This document shows positions 1-9,331 of a stretch of 64,000 nucleotides of DNA, piece by piece. The DNA comes from JBBROS01 sp963792675 (lineage in GTDB: Bacteria; Pseudomonadota; Alphaproteobacteria; Acetobacterales; Acetobacteraceae), in contig CAWBWT010000002.1 in the NCBI GenBank assembly GCA_963792675.1, positions 2,728,001-2,792,000 of the forward strand, given 5' to 3'. The notes under the pieces are model-generated. The model searched no databases, was not told where the DNA came from, and saw only the letters and a program-made list of their open reading frames with translations. How positions within the stretch are numbered: the first letter of the stretch is position 1; every line of letters starts with the position of its first letter. The position numbers and the translations under genes were made by a program.

Positions 1-1
1 C

Positions 2-661
2 GACCCGGCGGTGCTCGACGCCTGGGCCGACGGCGCCATCGAGCAGATCGACATGGCGATGGACCTGCTGGCCACGGCCAAAGACCTCGACGAGACCACC
101 GGCGCGCAGGCGCAGATGCTGCTCGGTCACCGCGACGCGCTGCGCGAGGCGGCCCGGTCCTTGGCGCGGCAGGGCGCCGGGTCGCTGCAGACCCGGGTGC
201 ATGGCGACTTCCACCTGGGCCAGGTGCTGGTCGTGCAAGGTGACGCCTACCTCATCGACTTCGAGGGCGAACCGGCGCGCACTATGGAGCAGCGGCGGGC
301 AAAGTCGTCGGGCATGCGCGACGTGGCCGGGCTGCTGCGCTCGTTCGATTACGCGGCCGCCGCGGCGGCGCCCGGACGGGTCGCGGCATCGGAAACCGCC
401 GCCAGCCGGCGACAGGAGTTGCTGGCCGAGTTCCGCATCCGCGCCGCTTCGGTGTTCCTCGAAGCCTACCGGGCCGTGCTGCACGAGGCCAACCCGCGCT
501 GGGTGCCGGCCGAGGCGGAGCAGGCCATGCTCGACCTGTTCCTGTTGGAGAAGGCCGCCTACGAGATCCGCTACGAGCTCGCCAATCGGCCGACCTGGCT
601 GGCCATTCCGCTCGGCGGCTTCTACGCCATCGCCGAGCGGCTAATCGGAGCCCCGGCATGA
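2..661 (+). CDS. Maltokinase domain (C-terminal part of a TreS-maltokinase type protein), 5' end outside window
   Basis: Only the last ~219 residues are present; the frame is open to the window edge. Maltokinase (Pep2/Mak family) phosphorylates maltose with ATP to maltose-1-phosphate, the donor for GlgE-type alpha-glucan synthesis. The kinase-like signature is visible: a catalytic-loop motif VHGDFHLGQVL at about residues 62-72 of the visible part, followed by LIDFEGEP, the metal-binding DFE block typical of maltokinases. Its stop overlaps the glgB start (ATGA), so the two are translationally coupled. In many proteobacteria this domain is fused behind trehalose synthase TreS; whether that is so here cannot be seen. 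The family call is firm, the fusion is inference. Confidence 0.85.
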   Translation, partial: DPAVLDAWADGAIEQIDMAMDLLATAKDLDETTGAQAQMLLGHRDALREAARSLARQGAGSLQTRVHGDFHLGQVLVVQGDAYLIDFEGEPARTMEQRRAKSSGMRDVAGLLRSFDYAAAAAAPGRVAASETAASRRQELLAEFRIRAASVFLEAYRAVLHEANPRWVPAEAEQAMLDLFLLEKAAYEIRYELANRPTWLAIPLGGFYAIAERLIGAPA

Positions 662-2838
662 ACGCGATGTTCCAACCGGGCGTGGCGCTCGACCCCGGCG
701 CGGTCGAAGCGGTCGTGCACGGCCGCCACGGCGACCCATTCTCGATCCTGGGCCCGCATGACGGCACCGTGCGGGTGATGGTTCCGGGCGCCAACGCGGT
801 GGAGGTGATCGACCCGGTCGGCAACCCGATGGCCGCCTTGACGCGGGTGCACGAGGCCGGGTTTTTCGCCGGCGCCGTGCCGCCCGGGCCATACCGCCTG
901 CGGGTGCAGACCCACGGCACCGCCTTCGAGGCCGAAGACCCGTACCGCTTCGGGCCGACGCTGGGTCCGCTCGACCTCCACCTCGTCAGCGAGGGCCGGC
1001 ACTACGATCTCGGCCTGACCCTGGGCGCGCACGAGGCGACCTACGAGGGCGTTGCCGGCGTGCGCTTCGCGGTGTGGGCGCCGAATGCGCGCCGGGTCTC
1101 GGTGGTCGGCGACTTCAACTTCTGGGACGCGCGGCGCAATCCAATGCGGCGGCACGACCCTGCCGGTGTGTGGGAGATGTTCATCCCCGGCGTGCGCCCG
1201 GGTGCCGTGTACAAATACGACCTGCTCGGCCCCGATTGGGCGCCCCTGCCGCAAAAGGCCGATCCGGTGGCCGGCGCCGCAGAGCGGCCGCCTGCGACCG
1301 GCTCGGTCGTGGTGTCCGCGGCGCCGTTCCACTGGACCGATGCCGCCTGGATGGAGAAGCGCGCCGCGCTGCAAAAGCCAGACGCGCCGATCTCCTGCTA
1401 CGAGGTGCACGCGGCGTCCTGGCTTCCGGCCGCCGAGAGTGGCGCGTCCGGCTGGGAAGCGCTGGCGGATCGGCTCGTGCCGTACTGCGCCGGGATGGGC
1501 TTCACTCACCTCGAGCTGCTGCCGATCATGGAACACCCGTTCGGCGGCTCTTGGGGTTACCAGCCGCTCGGCCAGTTCGCGCCGAGCGCGCGCCTCGGAC
1601 GCCCCGAAGCGTTCAAAGCCTTCGTCGACCGCTGCCACGCGATGGGGATCGGCGTGCTGCTCGACTGGGTGCCGGCGCACTTCCCGACCGACGCGCATGG
1701 CCTGGCACGTTTCGACGGCACGCCGCTCTACGAGCATGGCGACCCGCGCGAAGGGTTCCACCAGGATTGGAACACCTACATCTACAATCTCGGCCGCAAC
1801 GAGGTGCGCGGCTTCATGATCGCGTCCGGCTTGTGGTGGCTGAACGAGTATCATGTGGACGGGCTCCGCGTGGATGCGGTCGCCTCGATGCTCTACCGCG
1901 ATTACAGCCGCAATGCCGGCGAATGGGTGCCGAACCAATACGGCGGCCGCGAGAACCTGGAGAACGTCGCCTTCCTGCAGGACCTGAGCCGCGCCATCGC
2001 GCTGCGGGCGCCGGGCGCCGTGCTGATCGCCGAGGAAAGCACCGCCTGGCCCGGCGTGACCCGGCCCGCCGACCAGGGCGGGCTCGGCTTCGACTACAAG
2101 TGGAACATGGGCTGGATGCACGACAGCCTGCACTACATGCAGGAAGATCCAATCAACCGCCGCTGGCATTACGGCGAGATTACATTCGGCCTCGTCTACG
2201 CGTTCAGCGAGCGCTTCATGCTGCCGATCAGTCATGACGAGGTGGTGTACGGCAAGGGCTCGCTGATTCGAAAGATGCCCGGCGACCGCTGGCAACAATT
2301 TGCCAACCTGCGCGCTTATCTCGGCTTCATGTGGACCTACCCCGGCAAGAAACTGATGTTCATGGGCGGCGAGTTCGCCCAGGACCGGGAATGGAATCAC
2401 GACACCGGCCTCGACTGGCACCTGCTGGACGTGCCCGAGCATGCCGGCGTTCAAAGCGTGTTGCGCGACCTCAACGCCGCTTACCGGTCGATCCCCGCCC
2501 TGCATCAGGGCGATTGTGACCCGGCCGGATTCCGTTGGGTGGTCGTCGACGACGCCGACCAGTCGGTCTACGCCTACCTGCGGCAGCCGCTGCAGGGCGG
2601 TCCGAGCGCGCTGGTGGTGTGCAACTTCACCCCCGTGCCGAGGCCCGGCTACCGGCTCGGCGTGCCGCAAGCCGGCGGGTGGCTGGAGCGGATCAACACC
2701 GACGCCGGCGTCTACGGCGGTTCCAACCTGGGCAATAGCGGCCGGGTCGAAGCCGAGCCCATCCCCGCGCACGGCTTGCCCGCCTCGCTGAGCCTGACCT
2801 TGCCCCCCCTCGCCACCTTGGTGCTGATCCCCGAATGA
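658..2838 (+). CDS. glgB: 1,4-alpha-glucan branching enzyme
   Basis: Transfers segments of alpha-1,4-glucan to form alpha-1,6 branches in cytosolic glycogen. 726 residues, normal for the family. An N-terminal CBM48/branching-enzyme module precedes a GH13 barrel with recognisable blocks: DWVPAHFP near residue 336, GLRVDAVASMLY with the nucleophile Asp near 406, the AEEST acid block near 457, and SHDE near 525. The ATG overlaps the upstream maltokinase stop by four bases and the gene ends in an ATGA overlap with treZ. The start at 658 is fixed by this coupling. With the maltokinase domain it suggests a GlgE-style glucan route feeding the trehalose enzymes downstream. Confidence 0.96.
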   Translation: MNAMFQPGVALDPGAVEAVVHGRHGDPFSILGPHDGTVRVMVPGANAVEVIDPVGNPMAALTRVHEAGFFAGAVPPGPYRLRVQTHGTAFEAEDPYRFGPTLGPLDLHLVSEGRHYDLGLTLGAHEATYEGVAGVRFAVWAPNARRVSVVGDFNFWDARRNPMRRHDPAGVWEMFIPGVRPGAVYKYDLLGPDWAPLPQKADPVAGAAERPPATGSVVVSAAPFHWTDAAWMEKRAALQKPDAPISCYEVHAASWLPAAESGASGWEALADRLVPYCAGMGFTHLELLPIMEHPFGGSWGYQPLGQFAPSARLGRPEAFKAFVDRCHAMGIGVLLDWVPAHFPTDAHGLARFDGTPLYEHGDPREGFHQDWNTYIYNLGRNEVRGFMIASGLWWLNEYHVDGLRVDAVASMLYRDYSRNAGEWVPNQYGGRENLENVAFLQDLSRAIALRAPGAVLIAEESTAWPGVTRPADQGGLGFDYKWNMGWMHDSLHYMQEDPINRRWHYGEITFGLVYAFSERFMLPISHDEVVYGKGSLIRKMPGDRWQQFANLRAYLGFMWTYPGKKLMFMGGEFAQDREWNHDTGLDWHLLDVPEHAGVQSVLRDLNAAYRSIPALHQGDCDPAGFRWVVVDDADQSVYAYLRQPLQGGPSALVVCNFTPVPRPGYRLGVPQAGGWLERINTDAGVYGGSNLGNSGRVEAEPIPAHGLPASLSLTLPPLATLVLIPE

Positions 2839-4571
2839 GCCAACGCTTCCATCACGCCCTGCCGTTCGGCGCCGAGTTGCAGCCGGACGGCTCGACCCGG
2901 TTTCGCATCTGGGCCCCATCGGCCGAAAGCCTGACCCTGAGTCTCCCGAACCGGAAGGTGCAGATGGCGGCCGAGCCGGGCGGTTGGCACACGGCCGAGG
3001 CGCCGGTGCCGGCCGGCACCGCGTATCACTTCGTCATGCCGGACGGGCTGCACGTGCCCGATCCGGCCGGGCGCCTGCAGTTCGAGGACGTGCACGGCGG
3101 CAGCGAGGTAGTCGATCCCACGCTCTTTGCCTGGGAGCACGGCGACTGGACCGGACGGCCGTGGAACGAGGCGGTCATCTACGAATGCCATGCCGGGTTG
3201 ATGGGCGGCTTCAAGGGCGTGCAGGAGCGGTTGCCGGAGCTGAAGCGGCTCGGGTTCACGGTGATCGAGCTGATGCCGATCGCCGATGTGCCGGGCGACC
3301 GCAATTGGGGCTATGACGGGGTGCTGCCCTACTCCCCGACCCGCGCCTATGGCTCGCCGGATGAGCTCAAGGCGCTGGTGGATGCAGCGCACGGGCTCGG
3401 CCTGATGATGATGCTGGATGTGGTGTACAACCATTTCGGTCCCGACGGCGCCTACATCCACGCTTACGCGAAGCCGTTCTTCCGGGACGACATCAAGACG
3501 CCCTGGGGCGCGGCGATCGACTTCCGCCGCCCCGAGGTGCGCGACTACTTCGAGCAGAACGCGCTGTTCTGGCTCAACGAATACCGCTTCGACGGGCTGC
3601 GCTTCGACGCCGTGCACGCGATCAGCGAGGAGGATTTCCTCACCGAGATGGCCGCCCGGATCCGCGCCGAAACGGCGGGCCGCCACGTCCACCTCGTGCT
3701 CGAGCACGAGAACAACCGCGCCGCCCTCCTGCGCACGGCCGACGAGCCGTTGTTCGACGCGCAATGGGCCGACGACATGCATCATGCGCTGCACGTGCTG
3801 CTGACGCATGAGAGCGAGGGCTATTACGAGGATTTCCAGGACGCGACCGCGATCCTGGCGCGCTGCCTGGCCGACGGGTTCGCCTATCAGGGCGATACCT
3901 CGCCCCATCTCGGCCGGCCGCGCGGCGAGCCGAGCGCGCACCTGCCGCCGACCGCTTTCGTCGTGTGCCTGCAGAACCACGACCAGATCGGCAACCGCGC
4001 CATGGGCGATCGGCTGACGGTGCTGGCCAAGCCGGAAGCGCTGCGGGCGGCAACCGTGCTGCTGCTGCTGTCGCCGTTCATCCCGTTGATGTTCATGGGC
4101 GAGGAATACGCCAGCACGACGCCGTTCCTGTTCTTCACCAGCCACAATGACGAGCTCGCGGAGCTGATCCGGATCGGCCGCCGCGGCGAGTTCAAGGCGT
4201 TTGCCGCGTTCCAGGACGAGGCCAAGCGGGCGCAGATCCCCGACCCTAATGCCTCCTCGACCTACGAGCGCTCGCGCCCCGAGGCGACCGACCCGGCCCA
4301 TGCCGAGTGGCTGGCAAGCCTGCTGCAGCTGCGCCACGTGCACGTCATGCCCGGCATTCCAGGTTGCCGAAGCGCTGGGACGACCGTGCTCGGCCAGGGC
4401 GCGCTGCGCGCCGCTTGGACGCTCGGCACCGGCCAAACCCTGACGATCCTGCTCAATCTCGGTGACGAGACGGTGCGGGTCGAGCCGACCGGGCGCGAGA
4501 TGCTGTTCGCGACCCCTACTGCCACCCCTGCCCTGCTGCCGCCCTCCAGCGCCGTGGTGACGCTGGGATGA
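2835..4571 (+). CDS. treZ: Malto-oligosyltrehalose trehalohydrolase
   Basis: Releases free trehalose from maltooligosyl-trehalose made by TreY. 578 residues, within the usual 570-600. It opens with a CBM48-like module (FRIWAPSAESLTL near residues 23-35) and a GH13 barrel with DVVYNHFG at about 195, GLRFDAVHAI with nucleophile Asp near 258, the LEHENN acid block near 290, and NHDQ near 381. The start ATG overlaps the glgB stop (ATGA) and the stop overlaps the malQ start (ATGA). The partner treY lies one gene further on and carries a frameshift. Confidence 0.95.
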   Translation: MSQRFHHALPFGAELQPDGSTRFRIWAPSAESLTLSLPNRKVQMAAEPGGWHTAEAPVPAGTAYHFVMPDGLHVPDPAGRLQFEDVHGGSEVVDPTLFAWEHGDWTGRPWNEAVIYECHAGLMGGFKGVQERLPELKRLGFTVIELMPIADVPGDRNWGYDGVLPYSPTRAYGSPDELKALVDAAHGLGLMMMLDVVYNHFGPDGAYIHAYAKPFFRDDIKTPWGAAIDFRRPEVRDYFEQNALFWLNEYRFDGLRFDAVHAISEEDFLTEMAARIRAETAGRHVHLVLEHENNRAALLRTADEPLFDAQWADDMHHALHVLLTHESEGYYEDFQDATAILARCLADGFAYQGDTSPHLGRPRGEPSAHLPPTAFVVCLQNHDQIGNRAMGDRLTVLAKPEALRAATVLLLLSPFIPLMFMGEEYASTTPFLFFTSHNDELAELIRIGRRGEFKAFAAFQDEAKRAQIPDPNASSTYERSRPEATDPAHAEWLASLLQLRHVHVMPGIPGCRSAGTTVLGQGALRAAWTLGTGQTLTILLNLGDETVRVEPTGREMLFATPTATPALLPPSSAVVTLG

Positions 4572-6565
4572 CCAGCCCGCTTCGCGCCCTGGCGCAGTCC
4601 GCCGGGATCGCGCCGCGGTGGCAGGATTTCCGCAGCGAATGGCACGAGGTCGGCGACGACACGCTGCGGCTGGTGCTCGAGGCGTTGGAGTTGCCGGCGG
4701 GCACGCCGGCGCAGATCGCCGAGAGCGAAGCGGTGCTGGCGGCGCGCGCGGCTCGGTTGCCGCCGTTGATCACCGCCACCGTCGGCCAGCCCACGCGGCT
4801 GCCGCTCGGCGGCCGTTTTTCGTTGATGCTGGAGGATGGTCACCGTCTCGAAGGCGAGGTGCTCGACGGCGCCCTGCCGGGCATCGATCAACCCGGCTAC
4901 CATCAGCTCGACATTGCCGGGCAGCGGGCCACGATCGCGGTGGCGCCGGTGCGCGGCTTCACCGTCGGCGACGCCGCCCCCGGAACACGGCCCTGGGCCT
5001 TGGCGGTGCAGCTTTATGCGCTGCGGCGGCGCGGCGACGGCGGCGTCGGCGATTTCCAGGCGCTGCAGGACCTGGTCGGCCCGGCGGCGGCGCTCGGTGC
5101 GGCCGGCATCGCCATCAGCCCGGTGCACGCGCAGTTCTCCGCCGACCCGGAGCGCTTTAGCCCGTACTCGCCCTCCAGCCGGATCCAGCTGAACGTGCTG
5201 CACGCCGCGGTCGACCTGCCGGCCAAGGCGGCCGCGCCGCTCGAAGCCGCCGACCTCGTCGATTGGCCCGCCGCGGCCCGGCTGCGCTTGGCCGCCATGG
5301 ACAAGGCCTGGCGCAGCGCGAAGCCGGCGCTGCGGGAGCAGGTCGCGCTGTTCCGCGCCGCCGAGGGCGAGGCGCTGCAGACGCATGCGACGTTCGAGGC
5401 GCTGCACGCCCGGCAGTTCGCCGAAGGGCGCTGGCATTGGCGTACCTGGCCGGCCGAGCTGCAGGATCCAGACAGCGCCGCCGTGCGTGCATTCGCCGAG
5501 TTGCACGCCGACGAGGTCGGACTGCACGCCTTCATGCAGTTTCTCGCCGACCGGAGCCTGCGTGACACCCAAGCCGCGGCACGCGCGGCCGGCATGCCGA
5601 TCGGGCTAATCGCCGATCTCGCGGTGGGCGCCGATTCCGGCGGCAGCCATTGCTGGAGCCGGCAAGCCGAGACGCTCGGCAGGATGAGCATCGGCGCCCC
5701 GCCCGACCTGCTGAGCGCCAACGGCCAGAACTGGGGCTTGGCCGCCTTCTCGCCGACCGGCCTGCGCGAAAGCGGGTTCCGGGCGTTCCTGGAGATGCTG
5801 CGGCACGCGATGCGCCACGCGGGCGGTGTTCGCATCGACCATGCGCTGGGCTTGGCCCGGTTGTGGGTGGTGCCGGACGGCGCCTCGGCCCGCGACGGCG
5901 CCTATATCGCCTTCCCGCTCGAGGACATGCTGCGGCTGATCGCCCTCGAATCGTCGCGCAATCGGGCGATCGTGCTCGGCGAGGATCTCGGCACCATCCC
6001 CGACGGGTTCCAGGACCGGCTCGCCGCCGCCGGCACCTTGGGCATGCGGGTGCTTTGGTTCGAGAAGCGCCACGGCCTGTTCCTCGACCCGCGGAGCTGG
6101 ACCAAGCCGGCCGTCGCCATGACCAGCACGCACGACCTTTCGACCGTCGCGGGTTGGTGGGCCGGTCGCGACCTTGAATGGCGCGGCCGCCTCGGCGTCT
6201 CGGGCGGCGCCGAGCGCCAAGCCCAGGAGGAGGCCGAGCGGATCACCGACCGCACCGCGCTCTGGGCGGCGTTCCAGCATAGCGGTGCCGCGACCGGCCC
6301 GGCGCCGGCGCTGGACGACACCGCCGAGGTGGCCGACGCCGCCGTCCGGCATCTCGCGACCGCCGCCTGCGACCTGGTGATCCTGCCGATCGAGGACGCG
6401 CTCGCGCTGCCGGAGCAGCCGAACTTGCCCGGCACCATGAGCGACCATCCCAACTGGCAGCGCCGCCTGACCGGCCCGGCCGCAAAGCTGCTGGACGACC
6501 CGCGCGTTGCCGCACGGCTCGCTCCCCTGACGCCCCCGCATGTGAAGGCCGAACCCGCCGTATGA
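4568..6565 (+). CDS. malQ: 4-alpha-glucanotransferase (amylomaltase)
   Basis: GH77 disproportionating enzyme that moves maltosyl units between alpha-1,4-glucans, recycling short oligosaccharides. 665 residues. Diagnostic GH77 blocks are visible: QLYALRRRGDGGVGDF near 148-163, GVRIDHALGL with nucleophile Asp near 424, LGEDLGTIP near 470, and TSTHDLSTVAGWW near 520. It overlaps treZ and treY by ATGA at both ends, so it is part of the same transcript. The insertion of malQ between treZ and treY is common in proteobacterial trehalose clusters. Confidence 0.94.
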   Translation: MTSPLRALAQSAGIAPRWQDFRSEWHEVGDDTLRLVLEALELPAGTPAQIAESEAVLAARAARLPPLITATVGQPTRLPLGGRFSLMLEDGHRLEGEVLDGALPGIDQPGYHQLDIAGQRATIAVAPVRGFTVGDAAPGTRPWALAVQLYALRRRGDGGVGDFQALQDLVGPAAALGAAGIAISPVHAQFSADPERFSPYSPSSRIQLNVLHAAVDLPAKAAAPLEAADLVDWPAAARLRLAAMDKAWRSAKPALREQVALFRAAEGEALQTHATFEALHARQFAEGRWHWRTWPAELQDPDSAAVRAFAELHADEVGLHAFMQFLADRSLRDTQAAARAAGMPIGLIADLAVGADSGGSHCWSRQAETLGRMSIGAPPDLLSANGQNWGLAAFSPTGLRESGFRAFLEMLRHAMRHAGGVRIDHALGLARLWVVPDGASARDGAYIAFPLEDMLRLIALESSRNRAIVLGEDLGTIPDGFQDRLAAAGTLGMRVLWFEKRHGLFLDPRSWTKPAVAMTSTHDLSTVAGWWAGRDLEWRGRLGVSGGAERQAQEEAERITDRTALWAAFQHSGAATGPAPALDDTAEVADAAVRHLATAACDLVILPIEDALALPEQPNLPGTMSDHPNWQRRLTGPAAKLLDDPRVAARLAPLTPPHVKAEPAV

Positions 6566-9331
6566 AACCGCTCTCCGCCACCGCTCGGCTCCAGTTCCAC
6601 AAGGATTTCACCCTCGACGACGCCGCCCGGCTGGTGCCCTACTTCGACCGGCTGGGCATCAGCCACCTGTACGCCTCGCCGCTGCTGAAGGCCCGCGCCG
6701 GGTCGACCCACGGCTACGACATCGTCGACCACAACGCGATCAACCCCGAGCTCGGCGGCGAGGCGGCATTGCGGCGGCTGATGGCCGTACTGCGCGAGCG
6801 CGACATGGGGTTGATCCTTGACATTGTGCCGAACCACATGGGCGTCGGCGACCACGACAACGCATGGTGGATGGACGTGCTCGAATGGGGCCGGGCCAGT
6901 CCGTATGCCGAGTATTTCGACATCGACTGGGATCCGCCGGACGCAAGCCTGCGCGGCCGTATGCTGGCGCCCTTCCTCGGCAGCCCGTACGGGACCTGCC
7001 TCGACAATGCCGAGCTGGTGCTGCGCTTCAACGAGAGCAGCGGTCGGCTTTACGTCGCCTACCACGACCACTGGTTCCCGATCAGCCCGCGCGACTACGC
7101 GGCGGTGCTGCTGACGGTCGGCGGCCCGCTGGAAGGCCCGGCCCGAATGTTCGCCGAGCTCGGCGCCGGCGGCAGCGCCGATGTGCGCGCCGCCGCCAAG
7201 GCGGCCCGCGAGGAACTGCTGCATCCGCCTTATGCAAGGGCGATCACGGAAGCCTTGGCCGCCTACGACGCCAAAACGCCGACCGGGCGCGAGCTGCTCC
7301 ACCGCCTGCTGGAGCGGCAGGCTTACCGGCTGGCCTGGTGGCGGGCGGCGACCGACGAGATCAATTGGCGCCGGTTCTTCGACGTCAACGGCCTGGCGGG
7401 CGTGCGGGTCGAGATCCCCGAAGTGTTCGAGGACACGCACCGCACGGTGTTCCGCCTCTACGAGGAAGGCCTGATCGACGGCGTGCGCATCGACCACGTG
7501 GATGGTCTCGCGAGCCCGCGTGATTATTGCCGCAAGCTGCGCCGCCGCCTCGATGCGCTCACGGCGCGCCGCCCCGAAGGGCTGCGCGACCAACCCGCCA
7601 TCCTGTGGATCGAGAAGATCCTGTTCGCGCATGAGCGGCTGGCCGGCGATTGGCTGACCGACGGCACCACCGGTTACGACTTCATGAACGACGTCGGCGC
7701 GGTGCTGCACGACCCCGCCGGCGAGGATAAGCTGACGGCGATGTGGACCTCGCTGACCGGCCGCCCCGGCGAATTCGAGATCGAGGCACAGGCGGCGCGG
7801 CGGCAGATCCTGCGCGAGAACCTGGCCAGCGAGCTGTTCAACACCGCGACCGCGCTGCATCGCGTGGCCAAGCGCGACCTCGCCACCCGCGACTTCACGC
7901 TGACCGGCATCCGCCTAGTGCTGACCGAGCTGCTGGTGCATTTCCACACCTACCGCATCTACGCCGGTCCGGGCGGCGTCTCCGAACCCGACAAGCGGGC
8001 GATGGAGTGGGCGATGGCCGGTGCCCGGCGGACGGTGCGTATTGCCGATCGCGAACTCCTGGAGCTGGTGGCGAAGTGGGTGACCGGCGAGGGCCTGCGC
8101 GACGGCAAGGCCGGCACGAGGCGGCAGGAGTGGCTGCGGGCGATGGTCCGCTTCCAGCAGCTTTCGGCGCCGACGGCGGCGAAGTCGGTGGAGGACACCG
8201 CCTTCTACCGCTACGGCCGGCTGCTGTCGCGCAACGAGGTCGGCAGCGAGCCGTCGCAGTTCGCGCTTTCGCCGTCCGGCTTCCATGCCGCCAACAAGGA
8301 ACGGCAGCGGCGCTTCCCGCATGCGCTGCTCGCCACCGCGACGCACGACCACAAGCGCGGTGAGGATACCCGCATGCGGCTCGCCGTGCTGAGCGGCATG
8401 TCCGAGCAGTGGGAAGCGGCCGCCGGGCGGTGGCTGCGGCTCAACGCGCCGTTTCGCCGCGACCTGCAAGGCCCGGCGCCCGATCCGGCCGACGAGCTGA
8501 TGCTATACCAGATGCTGGTCGCGGCCTGGCCGCCGGACCTGAAGCCCGACGACGCCGAGGGCCTGGCCGCGTATCGCGACCGGGTTGCCGCCTGGATGCA
8601 GAAAGCGTTGCGGGAAGCAAAGCGGCATTCCGGCTGGGTGGTGCCGAACGAGGATTACGAAGGGGCGGCGCAAGCGGTGCTGGCCGGGTCGCTCGATCCC
8701 AACCGTCCGGTGGCTGCCGAGATCGCAGCCTTCGCGGCGGAGATCGGGCCTTACGGCGCCATCAACGGCCTGTCGCAGGCTGTCCTGCGGCTGACCAGCC
8801 CCGGGCATTCCCGACCTCTATCAAGGCACCGATTTCTGGGACCTGTCGCTGGTCGACCCCGACAACCGGCGCCCGGTGGATTACCCGGCGCGCGAGGCCG
8901 CGCTCGAGCAAGGCGAGGCGCCTGGACGCTTGCTCCGCCACTGGCACGACGGCCGGGTTAAGCAGTCGATCATCACCCGGCTGTTGCATTTGCGGGCCGC
9001 GCAACCGGAGCTGTTCACGCTTGGCGCCTATCAGCCGCTCCGGATCGAAGGCGAACGGGCCGACCACGTTTTTGCCTTCAATCGTGCGCATGAGGAAGGC
9101 TCGGTGCTCGTGCTGGTGACGCGTTGCCCGGCCGGGCTCGCGCTGTCCAAAGGCCAGCCGTTAATTGAGCCGGAACAGTGGGGCGAAACCATGATCCATG
9201 TTCCGCGTAACTTCATTGGTAGATCGATGAAGGATGTGTTGGCATCCGACTCTAACCGGGTGTGCCCTGCCCGGATGTTGGTGTCGGAGTTGCTGGCAGA
9301 ACTTCCCGTTGCCGTCCTGGAGGCCCGATGA
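6562..9331 (+). pseudogene. treY: Malto-oligosyltrehalose synthase, split by a +1 frameshift
   Basis: GH13 isomerase converting the reducing-end alpha-1,4 bond of maltodextrin to the alpha,alpha-1,1 bond of trehalose. The first frame (from 6562) shows DIVPNHMG at ~87, GVRIDHVDGL with Asp ~311, and ATATHDHKRGED near 590. It then goes out of frame at the CCCCGGG run 8799-8805. Reading on in the next frame restores the conserved SPGIPDLYQGTDFWD block and a normal C terminus ending at 9331, where ATGA overlaps otsA. The total span is 3n+1 bases, giving a 922-residue product if one base is removed. As written the protein loses its last ~175 residues, replaced by an arginine-rich tail to 8961. A sequencing error is at least as likely as real inactivation. 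Confidence 0.9.

Noticed and set aside
622..2919. A 765-codon open frame antisense to glgB
   Set aside because: Shadow of the strongly supported glgB frame; no recognisable motif.
8795..8815. Programmed ribosomal frameshifting in treY
   Set aside because: No slippery site with a stimulator is evident, and similar +1 lesions occur in unrelated genes, so an insertion is simpler.
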